NCBI GenBank assembly: GCA_025454445.1
Contig: JALOOK010000381.1
Location: 1-5,138 of the forward strand
Source of the DNA: Oscillatoria sp. Prado101
GTDB taxonomy: Bacteria > Cyanobacteriota > Cyanobacteriia > Cyanobacteriales > Oscillatoriaceae
DNA: 5,138 bases
Reading direction: 5' to 3'
A program made the position numbers and the translations under genes. How positions within the stretch are numbered: the stretch's first letter is position 1; the number at the start of each line of letters is the position of its first letter. The notes beneath the pieces are model-generated. The model was not told the origin of the DNA. It was given only the letters and a program-made list of their open reading frames with translations, and searched no databases. Below, in pieces: positions 1 to 4,533 of the stretch.

Positions 1-4
1 TCCT

Positions 5-46
5 ATGCCCCATGCCCCATGCCCTCTGCCCCATGCCCTCTGCCCT
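5..46. repeat. Heptameric tandem repeat, six units, consensus (A/C)TGCCC(C/T)
   Basis: Six uninterrupted 7-bp units run from 5 to 46: ATGCCCC, ATGCCCC, ATGCCCT, CTGCCCC, ATGCCCT, CTGCCCT. The last base of unit six is also the first base of the TTA that encodes (on the minus strand) the stop codon of the neighbouring GAF/kinase-like gene, so the array abuts that gene's 3' end exactly. Short tandemly repeated heptamers are well known in filamentous cyanobacteria. The array may continue left of the window only in degenerate form, because bases 1-4 do not continue the unit. Confidence 0.85.
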
Positions 47-1548
47 TAAAGCTGTGGCAAGCTGACGGTATATCGATACCCGGACTCGGAGGAGCCTTGA
101 ATAGTGATATCTCCCCCCTGGATTTCCGCCAGCAGACAGCTGAGCAATAGCCCCAAAGATTCGCGAGAGCGAAGAGCCGGTAATGCCTTCTCCAATGTTT
201 CTGGCTCAACCAGGACACCCAAACCCGACTGGGCCGGCCCGTGTCCGTTATCTGACTTGTGGGACACCTTAAAGCTGTCGCCTGCCGCTTCGCTTGCCGA
301 AAGTTCTTCGGGCGTTAGCAACTCCCTGCTGTCAGGGAGTGCGGCGTCAGGGGCTGGCCTGGAGGGCACCGATAGGGGGCACGATGAGAGATCGGCAAGG
401 GGGATACCTTCTCCCAACCAGGGGTGGGAAACCCAAACGGCTATGTTGAGTCCTGTTAATTTGCGGCAGACGTGAATGCGAACGATACTGCCGGGGGTGG
501 CGGCTTGAATGACGCTGTAAACCAGGTGATAGAGCATTTGCTGGACTTTAATTTTATCCAGCACCCAAATGCGATTCCCCGGCTCTACTGACAGGCGAAT
601 TTGTTGCTCTCGGCGGCTGGCATCAATTTCCAGGGCACCGATCGCCTGCTGGCAGAGCATTTCAATGTCTGCGGCTGTTTGCCCCACAGCGGCGCTGCTC
701 TCAGAGAGTGCTTCCAGGGCCAAAATGGCCTCTACCTGAGACAGCAAGTACCGGCCACTGTCGTTGATAATGCCCAGGTACTCTCTCTGTTTGTTGGTCA
801 AAGGGCCATAAATTCCACGGCTGAGCACACTGGTCATCCCCATAACTGAAGTCAGGGGATTGCGCAGATCCTGTGTCAGGTGAGTCAGCATTTCGGCTTT
901 AACTGGATTGAGGAGAAGCGATGCGGTGACCAGTGAAGTGGGTTGCTGCCTGTCTCGAAACAGCTGAGTGGCGAGACGGCTGAGCGGCAAATTAGATTTT
1001 AGCCGCTCGAGATCCAACTCACTCATCGTCCAGCGGGCGGTCAGTTCTAAAAACTGAATTTGTTTGCGGGTAAAGGTGCGAGGTGCGAGATCCATGACGG
1101 CGAGCGCCCCCAGGCAGTGGCCCCCCTCGGTGAGCAGCGGCACTCCCAAATAAGCGCGGATGCCGTACTCCCGCACCAAAGAAAGATGGCAGACAGCTGG
1201 ATGGGCCGCTGTGTCGCGGATGGCCAAAACCTGGCCGCTCTCCACCACTCGGGCGCAGAAGGACTCGCTGCGCTTAATCTGGCACGGAGGCGGCAGCTGA
1301 GTCATGTGGCCCAGTTCGGACATCCCCACACCGGCTTTCAGCCAGTGCCAGTCTTTGTCCAGCAGTCCGGCGATGCAGATAGGTGTCTCGAGAAAGTCCG
1401 CTGTAGCTTGAATTGCTTCCTCGAAGACCGGCACCGTTTGTGCTTCTAGCAAGCCCGATTCAGCCAGAGCCAGCAGGCGCTGCTCTTCTCGTGCTGCCTC
1501 TGCCAAATCGTTAAGACAACTAATTCCTTTGTTTTCGGGTGCTATCAT
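46..1548 (-). CDS. GAF domain protein with degenerate histidine-kinase-like C-terminus (probable pseudokinase)
   Basis: This is a 500-aa soluble protein with no membrane segment. Residues about 35-180 form a GAF domain of the type found with histidine kinases and diguanylate cyclases (SESFCARVV, then YGIRAYLGVPLL and CLGALAVMD). Residues about 213-290 resemble a HisKA helical hairpin, and about 315-500 an HATPase_c fold ending GGDITIQGSSESGYRYTVSLP. Key residues differ from active kinases. The H-box reads TQDLRNPL, with Gln226 where the phospho-acceptor His should be. The N-box region YHLVYSVIQAATPGS has His341 and Ser345 in place of the Asn residues. The G1 box reads VSHPWLGEGIP and lacks the usual Asp. 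The ATP-lid area (about 387-462) is long and low in complexity. I chose the ATG at 1548 because MIAPENKGISCLNDLAEAAREEQ begins family-like sequence. The frame stays open to 1887, but that part (residues rich in Cys, Pro and Ser) looks non-coding. No clear Shine-Dalgarno is visible. Role inferred: signal sensing or scaffolding, not phosphotransfer. Confidence 0.85.
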   Translation of the reverse strand: MIAPENKGISCLNDLAEAAREEQRLLALAESGLLEAQTVPVFEEAIQATADFLETPICIAGLLDKDWHWLKAGVGMSELGHMTQLPPPCQIKRSESFCARVVESGQVLAIRDTAAHPAVCHLSLVREYGIRAYLGVPLLTEGGHCLGALAVMDLAPRTFTRKQIQFLELTARWTMSELDLERLKSNLPLSRLATQLFRDRQQPTSLVTASLLLNPVKAEMLTHLTQDLRNPLTSVMGMTSVLSRGIYGPLTNKQREYLGIINDSGRYLLSQVEAILALEALSESSAAVGQTAADIEMLCQQAIGALEIDASRREQQIRLSVEPGNRIWVLDKIKVQQMLYHLVYSVIQAATPGSIVRIHVCRKLTGLNIAVWVSHPWLGEGIPLADLSSCPLSVPSRPAPDAALPDSRELLTPEELSASEAAGDSFKVSHKSDNGHGPAQSGLGVLVEPETLEKALPALRSRESLGLLLSCLLAEIQGGDITIQGSSESGYRYTVSLPQL

Positions 1549-1989
1549 AGCAGTTTTGGGTGGCGGCCTACAACCATTAGAAACTTTGTTTTGGGCTGCA
1601 CAGGGTGTGTCCTGCAGCTGCGGAGGCGCTTTTCGCCCAAGGCTGGGGCTGTTAGCCAACCGTACAGGACTGACCCATTTCAACGGCGGACGGCACAGGA
1701 GAAGACTCATGCCGGCAATTGTGGGCAATTGAGCTTCAACCCTGTGGTAAGGGTGCGAGGGGGAGGCTGCCGAAACCGTACATTTTCGGTGCGCACACTG
1801 ACTCGCGCTCTTTTGTCCTGCTGCTGAAACGCAGTCACGCGCTCGCTCTAGTTTAGGGTGGCGTTGACTTACATACATTTTTCCCAATTGAAGTGGAGCG
1901 CGAACACAGCCGCACGAGGAGAGCTCGGTTAATTGTTTTTAATCCCAACTCGTCGGGTGCGTGACGGCAGTGCTGCGCCGGCAGGCCCG
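1549..1989. other. Intergenic spacer between the GAF/kinase-like gene and gun4
   Basis: This 441-bp GC-rich spacer should hold the 5' region of the kinase-like gene and the 3' end of the gun4 transcript. The minus strand has an open frame through 1549-1887, but its translation is compositionally odd and matches no domain I recognise. I saw no convincing -35/-10 pair for the kinase-like gene. The only structured part is the hairpin set just after the gun4 stop codon. Its length argues that the kinase-like gene has its own promoter. Confidence 0.6.
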
Positions 1990-1992
1990 TCA
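1962..1992 (-). terminator. Hairpin overlapping the gun4 stop codon, possible terminator
   Basis: TGACGG at 1962-1967 is the exact reverse complement of CCGTCA at 1987-1992, and the latter contains the gun4 stop codon. Inside it, CTGC (1973-1976) and GCAG (1981-1984) form a second stem with a GCCG loop. On the minus strand no U-run follows, so this is not a canonical intrinsic terminator. Cyanobacterial 3' hairpins often lack a U-tract, so a role in 3'-end formation or mRNA stability remains possible. Confidence 0.3.
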
Positions 1993-2718
1993 GGTTGAGC
2001 TCCAAGCCGGGTGTGAGAGCAACTTTTCCATCGCCCGCACTCCCCGCAGCTGGTTGGACAGGGGCAAATGACCGCGCGGTGCCGTCAGGTTCCAGGTAAA
2101 CTCATTGGGGTAGCGCGTCCAGCTGTTGCCTGTTTTCCAGCCAATTTTGGGCCACATTTTGTCCCAGTTCTGGCCGAGAGACAGCCAAATTTCCCGCTGC
2201 ACGGAAAAGCCAAACTTGCCTTCTGAGTGAGCCAGCCACAGGGAGTTGATGGTAACTAGGTCGGCTATCGGGAAACTGTCAACTTCGGTGAAATAAAACC
2301 ACTTTCTGAGCACGGCACGGGCACCGGCCAGTTCGCAGAGTTTTTGCAGGGTGAGCCGGTCGGCGGCTTTAAAGTCCTGACGCGCCAGCAGCTGTTGCAG
2401 CTCGGTGTAGTCCGCGCCCCGCTCTGAGCGCAGGGGCACCACTCCCGTGGGAAAGTGGGTTTTGAGGAATTCTGCTGCTTTTGGGGAGTTGGACTGGTAC
2501 AGGGTTTGGTAGGCTTTCCCCGCCACCACTGAAGCCGGTGCCGGCGGTTGCTCCATTAGAAATTCCATTAAGATGTCCAAACCGGCATTGCTGGGATCTG
2601 CCAGCTGCTCAATCAGCTGCATCTGGGTTTTCTCAGGTGCCGACCTCAACTGCGAGCCAAGACCGCTAAGATCGGACGGTGCGGCGATCGGGGCTGAATT
2701 TGTCTTCGAGTCAGTCAT
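1990..2718 (-). CDS. gun4: GUN4 domain protein, Mg-chelatase cofactor
   Basis: This 242-aa protein matches the cyanobacterial GUN4 family in length and architecture. An N-terminal helical region (about 20-90) contains YQTLYQ and precedes HFPTGVVPLRSERGADYTELQ. The GUN4 core spans about 98-240 and includes DRLTLQKLCELAG, YFTEVDSFPIADLVTINSLW, GKFGFSVQREIWL, MWPKIGWKTGNSWTRYP, FTWNLTAPRGHLPL and NQLRGVRAMEKLLSHPAWS. Established role: GUN4 binds protoporphyrin IX and Mg-protoporphyrin IX and stimulates the ChlH subunit of magnesium chelatase at the chlorophyll branch point. I chose the ATG at 2718 because it gives a normal N-terminus. A GTG at 2748 would add ten residues (MAATLNRSGF) and leave only 12 bp to the upstream gene. 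The Shine-Dalgarno is weak (AAGTGG about 4 bases before the ATG). It lies 42 bp downstream of the rfaE2-like stop on the same strand, so co-transcription is likely. No key motif appears missing. Confidence 0.96.
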   Translation of the reverse strand: MTDSKTNSAPIAAPSDLSGLGSQLRSAPEKTQMQLIEQLADPSNAGLDILMEFLMEQPPAPASVVAGKAYQTLYQSNSPKAAEFLKTHFPTGVVPLRSERGADYTELQQLLARQDFKAADRLTLQKLCELAGARAVLRKWFYFTEVDSFPIADLVTINSLWLAHSEGKFGFSVQREIWLSLGQNWDKMWPKIGWKTGNSWTRYPNEFTWNLTAPRGHLPLSNQLRGVRAMEKLLSHPAWSST

Positions 2719-2731
2719 GAAACCACTTCTG
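2719..2731 (-). promoter_or_regulatory. gun4 ribosome-binding region, 13 bp complementary to a site in the rfaE2 leader
   Basis: On the minus strand CAGAAGTGGTTTC ends directly before the gun4 ATG, and AAGTGG is its only Shine-Dalgarno-like stretch. The reverse complement, GAAACCACTTCTG, occurs on the minus strand at 3317-3329, about 58 bp upstream of the rfaE2-like ATG. If both lie on one transcript, the two 13-mers could pair perfectly and cover the gun4 start site. The leader copy also lies within a small local palindrome (CAGAA-N5-TTCTG, 3317-3331). The regulatory role is inference, and a 13-bp match in 5 kb could be chance. Confidence 0.3.
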
Positions 2732-2760
2732 TTTAAGGTTGCTGCCACCGATCCATTGTC

Positions 2761-3258
2761 TTACAGTGCTGTGGCACGCAAGATGCGCTCTACGATCGCG
2801 GTGGTGGAAGTGGGAATTTCGATGCTGACTAGCTCTAGGTGGCCACCATACGCCTGCACCGCCGGCGCTTCCGGCAGGGTTTCTATTTTATAGTCGCCAC
2901 CTTTGACGTATATGTCGGGCTTGAGCGCTTCGATGAGTGCGGTGGCTGTGGTTTCGGAAAAGATGACCACGCCGTCTACTGGTTTGAGGTAGCACAGCAC
3001 TTCCGCCCGCTGCATCTCTGGCACAATCGGGCGGGGGGGAAATCCCTGCCGCTGCGGTTTGATGCTTTGCACGGATTGATCGCTATTTAACCCTACCACT
3101 AGGGCTCGCCCTAGGGATCTGGCAACCTGTAAGTACCGGACATGACCGGCATGGATCAGGTCGAAGCAGCCATTGGTGAACACTAGCGGTCGCCAGCGTT
3201 CGGGGGACGCCGCCAGTGCTTTTTGCAGTTCTGTTACGGTGTAGAGGTTGGGAATCAT
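2761..3258 (-). CDS. rfaE2: HldE C-terminal-type ADP-heptose synthase / nucleotidyltransferase
   Basis: This 165-aa protein is a single cytidylyltransferase-like (RfaE domain II) nucleotidyltransferase. It is a free-standing version of the C-terminal half of bifunctional HldE, with no ribokinase-type half. Visible motifs are FTNGCFDLIHAGH at 27-39 (HxGH-type nucleotide-binding motif, His36 and His39), VVGLNSDQSV at 54-63, RPIVPEMQRAEVL at 76-88, VDGVVIFSE at 94-102, YVKGGDY at 117-123 and PTSTTAIVERI near the C-terminus. Family role: transfer of AMP from ATP to D-glycero-beta-D-manno-heptose 1-phosphate, giving ADP-heptose for LPS or other glycans. The substrate is not proven by sequence, since relatives use other phosphorylated sugars or alcohols. 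The ATG at 3258 is the natural start, and no clear Shine-Dalgarno precedes it. It is the first gene of the probable rfaE2-gun4 transcription unit. No heptose biosynthesis partner is in the window. Confidence 0.92.
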   Translation of the reverse strand: MIPNLYTVTELQKALAASPERWRPLVFTNGCFDLIHAGHVRYLQVARSLGRALVVGLNSDQSVQSIKPQRQGFPPRPIVPEMQRAEVLCYLKPVDGVVIFSETTATALIEALKPDIYVKGGDYKIETLPEAPAVQAYGGHLELVSIEIPTSTTAIVERILRATAL

Positions 3259-3516
3259 GGGTTCTGGGCTTGTGGCGCGTGCCGCGACTTTCGCGTTCTA
3301 GAGTTGGGATATCAGTCAGAAGTGGTTTCTGCTTCTGCTTTTTCCCACACCCCACTCCCAAAACCTTACACCTCTTTGCCGTCACGCTTGCTATTTTGCA
3401 TTTAGTTTGCTCTATTTATCTATATGTCTCGCTTACAGGATACTCCTGCTACGGGGATATGAAGTGTATTGACAATTATTAGAATAAGCAGATTAAAAGT
3501 TTAAAATGGGATTGAT

Positions 3517-3545
3517 AAACCCGGTTTCTTCAAGAAACCGGGTTT
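3517..3545. repeat. Perfect palindrome with 14-bp arms (cyanobacterial-type dispersed repeat)
   Basis: AAACCCGGTTTCTT (3517-3530) and AAGAAACCGGGTTT (3532-3545) are exact reverse complements separated by a single C, so RNA from either strand would form a 12-bp stem with a TTCAA-like loop. No U-run follows on either side, so it is not a standard terminator. From memory, sequences of this CCGGTTTCTT type recur in intergenic DNA of several filamentous cyanobacteria. That points to a mobile or REP-like repeat, but no second copy is in the window. Confidence 0.8.
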
Positions 3546-3574
3546 CTGGCGTGTGCTTCATCCAACTGAAAACC

Positions 3575-3629
3575 GCTATATTTCGGCAAAACCCGCCCCT
3601 ACCGCCCTTGGGGGCCGATTTATTATAGC
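3575..3629. repeat. Nested imperfect palindrome (REP-like element)
   Basis: Three successive arms pair in order. GCTATA (3575-3580) pairs with TATAGC (3624-3629), TCGGC (3583-3587) with GCCGA (3614-3618), and CCCC (3596-3599) with GGGG (3610-3613). This leaves a TACCGCCCTT loop and an AAAACCCG bulge. The ACCCGCCCCTAC segment recurs in degenerate form at 3765-3777. The layout is typical of short structured intergenic repeats. The right arm also carries a TATAAT on the minus strand. Confidence 0.65.
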
Positions 3630-3630
3630 A
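3622..3630 (-). promoter_or_regulatory. Extended -10 promoter motif facing rfaE2-gun4
   Basis: The minus strand reads TGCTATAAT at 3630-3622, a full TGn extended -10 with a perfect TATAAT. No good -35 is present 17 bp upstream (TCCGCA), but extended -10 promoters can do without one. Transcription would start near 3615 and give the rfaE2-like gene a leader of about 350 nt that includes the 3517-3545 palindrome. The motif lies inside a repeat, so it may be an accident of that repeat's sequence. Confidence 0.4.
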
Positions 3631-3676
3631 GCAGTCATATTGGGTGCGGACATCAGTGGCCTAGGGATAAAATTCG

Positions 3677-3710
3677 TAGGACAGGCGTTCCCTCCGATCC
3701 TACTGTCCTA
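3677..3710. repeat. Inverted repeat with two competing pairings
   Basis: TAGGACAG (3677-3684) and CTGTCCTA (3703-3710) are exact reverse complements around an 18-base loop. An alternative pairing of GTAGGA (3676-3681) with TCCTAC (3698-3703) uses the same left arm, so only one hairpin can form at a time. It lies between the two divergent-looking repeats of the spacer and next to no gene start, so I take it as another intergenic repeat and not a terminator. Confidence 0.55.
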
Positions 3711-3819
3711 ACCTAAGTGCATATTTCTATAAGAGTTTTTATGGTGTCCCAAATTATTCGGGTGAGCCCGCCTCTACAAATGGCTGGCTGGGCTTGCCTG
3801 ATTGCCACATCTCCACCGT

Positions 3820-3969
3820 CTAGTGGTTGGGCTGTGCCATTGCCATTTGAGGTGCCCCGGGCTGCCGGTTCAATTCTGAATCGTGCTGGGTTGCTGCTGG
3901 AACACTCATTCCCAGAAACAGGTTTAGTGAATATGTGATGGCGGCGGCTAGCAGTAGTTTTTCCAGCAT
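3820..3969 (-). CDS. Small 49-aa protein with hydrophobic N-terminal segment
   Basis: The minus strand encodes MLEKLLLAAAITYSLNLFLG, then MSVPAATQHDSELNRQPGAPQ and MAMAQPNH before a TAG stop. The N-terminus has charged residues (E3, K4) followed by an uninterrupted hydrophobic stretch of about 17-20 residues. A possible cleavage site lies near VPA-AT, and a short hydrophilic, Pro/Gln-rich tail follows. It could be a secreted or periplasmic peptide, or a single-span membrane peptide. The main evidence that it is real is a strong Shine-Dalgarno (GGGGAG at 3981-3976) six bases before the ATG. From memory, short cyanobacterial hypothetical proteins beginning MLEKLLLA exist, which would fit, but I cannot verify it here. 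The function is unknown. Its probable regulatory element (4062-4089) is shared with the divergent 73-aa gene. A longer open frame overlaps it in another frame from a GTG at 3985, but that one lacks these features. Confidence 0.65.
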   Translation of the reverse strand: MLEKLLLAAAITYSLNLFLGMSVPAATQHDSELNRQPGAPQMAMAQPNH

Positions 3970-3975
3970 ATGAAT

Positions 3976-3981
3976 CTCCCC
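3976..3981 (-). promoter_or_regulatory. Strong Shine-Dalgarno of the 49-aa gene
   Basis: On the minus strand GGGGAG is followed by the six bases ATTCAT and then the ATG at 3969. It is the best ribosome-binding site in the window and decides the start of the small gene. Confidence 0.65.
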
Positions 3982-4061
3982 ACACTTTCAGCTGAATGGC
4001 AGCATCTTTGTCCTTATCTGTATCCCTAACTCCATACTGCCGTGCTTTTCTAGCTCTGGGA

Positions 4062-4089
4062 GTGATTTAAATCTCTGAAAGGTTGTGAC
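4062..4089 (-). promoter_or_regulatory. 28-bp divergent element, copy 1 (facing the 49-aa gene)
   Basis: The plus-strand sequence begins GTGATT, contains the core TAAATCTCTGAAA and ends TGTGAC. It matches the reverse complement of 4448-4475 at 24 of 28 positions (mismatches at positions 6, 20, 21 and 22). It ends 92 bp before the ATG at 3969. A TTGTCA overlaps its upstream edge on the minus strand (4091-4086), but no good -10 lies at the right distance. It could be an activator or repressor site or an unusual promoter. I do not recognise the motif as NtcA, LexA, Fur, Zur or CIRCE. Confidence 0.5.
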
Positions 4090-4131
4090 AATACAAGGCT
4101 GACTGGGCGATCGAGATCACACAGCCCCTAT

Positions 4132-4177
4132 TTGGCAAGGGACAGATGTCGCTTGGCTGTCCGCCGCAGATTGCCAA
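4132..4177. other. Nested stem-loop, possible structured RNA segment
   Basis: TTGGCAA (4132-4138) pairs with TTGCCAA (4171-4177). Just inside, GGACAG (4140-4145) pairs with CTGTCC (4157-4162) around an 11-base loop. The two stems are joined by a 1-base and an 8-base internal strand. The motif CAGATGT occurs in the loop side (4143-4149) and again just after the outer stem (4181-4187). No known RNA family is recognised. Confidence 0.4.
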
Positions 4178-4328
4178 GGCAGATGTTCTCCACCGGCAAC
4201 AGGGAATTTCAGTTTTTTGTTAGATTTTAGATTACCAAGAGTTGAGCAGTCAATGCCGAGTGTGCTTGTTTATTGAGCGCCTGCGGTGCGGCCCGCCAAA
4301 CCGGTAGCGAAAACTGTGGCCAGTCTGA

Positions 4329-4373
4329 CACCGGCAGTACGGCAGCACCCGGTAGCACGTAGCAGTGCCGGTG
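4329..4373. repeat. GC-rich inverted repeat, 8-bp arms
   Basis: CACCGGCA (4329-4336) is the exact reverse complement of TGCCGGTG (4366-4373). The 29 bases between contain the repeated word GGTAGC or GTAGC. CGGTAGC also occurs at about 4302. It is non-coding as far as I can tell and has no terminator-like U-run. Confidence 0.45.
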
Positions 4374-4387
4374 CGCCAGCGACGGTA

Positions 4388-4404
4388 GTGCGTGATTGAC
4401 GCAC
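4388..4404. repeat. Short hairpin, 6-bp arms
   Basis: GTGCGT (4388-4393) and ACGCAC (4399-4404) form a perfect stem around GATTG. On the plus strand it is followed by a C/A-rich run, and on the minus strand by no U-run, so it is not a canonical terminator. Confidence 0.4.
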
Positions 4405-4447
4405 CCCACACCCCCAGTGACGCCGATCGCCTGCCCTCAAGCTTAGC

Positions 4448-4475
4448 GTCACAGGTTTTCAGAGATTTAGATCAC
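4448..4475 (+). promoter_or_regulatory. 28-bp divergent element, copy 2 (facing the 73-aa gene)
   Basis: Read on the plus strand it begins GTCACA, contains TTTCAGAGATTTA and ends GATCAC. This is the inverted partner of 4062-4089 with 24 of 28 identities. It ends 101 bp before the ATG at 4577, close to the 92 bp seen for the other copy. Sequences flanking the two copies do not match each other and show no target-site duplication. That fits a functional site better than transposon ends. Confidence 0.5.
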
Positions 4476-4490
4476 AGCAAGCTTGGAAAA

Positions 4491-4533
4491 TTATCACATT
4501 GATTTTGATAACTACACTACCATTTGCTTTAAA
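4491..4533 (+). promoter_or_regulatory. Candidate promoter of the 73-aa gene with an operator-like dyad
   Basis: TTGATA (4505-4510) and TTTAAA (4528-4533) are spaced by exactly 17 bp and resemble -35 and -10 boxes, the -10 being weak. TTATCA (4491-4496) and TGATAA (4506-4511) form a dyad with a 9-bp spacer that overlaps the -35 box, as a repressor operator might. An A8 run follows at 4531-4538. The predicted leader would be about 37 nt. The sites are unconfirmed. Confidence 0.35.

Larger units (their letters stand above)
3259..3819. other. Repeat-rich intergenic spacer upstream of the rfaE2-like gene
   Basis: This 561-bp AT-richer spacer contains no convincing protein gene. Open frames on both strands here have no recognisable product. 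It holds, from left to right: a small palindrome at 3317-3331, a perfect 14-bp-arm palindrome at 3517-3545, a nested palindrome at 3575-3629 with an extended -10 motif on the minus strand, an inverted repeat at 3677-3710, and a degenerate second copy (AGCCCGCCTCTAC, 3765-3777) of the ACCCGCCCCTAC at 3591-3602. A plus-strand TTGACA at 3469-3474 has a weak -10 (TTAAAA, 3493-3498) and no gene after it. The left part should be the 5' leader of the rfaE2-gun4 transcript. Confidence 0.7.

Noticed and set aside
3..218. 71-residue minus-strand frame at the left end
   Set aside because: It is a shadow of the pseudokinase gene in another frame, and its tail is made of the heptamer repeat.
1549..1887. 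Extension of the GAF/kinase-like protein by 113 residues to an upstream ATG at 1887
   Set aside because: The frame is open, but the sequence is rich in Cys, Pro, Ser and Arg, has no recognisable domain, and the family-like N-terminus begins at the ATG at 1548. An open frame of this length is not surprising in GC-rich DNA.
3469..3498. TTGACA plus a weak TTAAAA as a plus-strand promoter
   Set aside because: The -10 is poor, and no plus-strand gene or recognised RNA follows before the repeats. It is mentioned only in the spacer entry.
3713..3985. 90-residue minus-strand frame and a 73-residue plus-strand frame over the same bases
   Set aside because: They overlap the 49-aa gene in other frames. 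The minus one starts with GTG and has a composition unlike a folded protein, while the 49-aa frame has the only good ribosome-binding site.
4238..4360. Lipobox-like LLSAC segment in a plus-strand frame
   Set aside because: A stop codon lies just upstream (about 4243) and there is no start codon before the segment, so it cannot be a lipoprotein gene as it stands.
4227..4452. Two overlapping 60-residue minus-strand frames
   Set aside because: They occupy different frames of the same GC-rich, hairpin-rich DNA, and have no ribosome-binding site or recognisable motif. The 4452 frame starts with GTG inside the 28-bp element.
4062..4475. CRISPR or tandem-repeat interpretation of the repeated 28-bp sequence
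   Set aside because: There are only two copies, in inverted orientation, about 360 bp apart, with no spacer periodicity and no cas genes.
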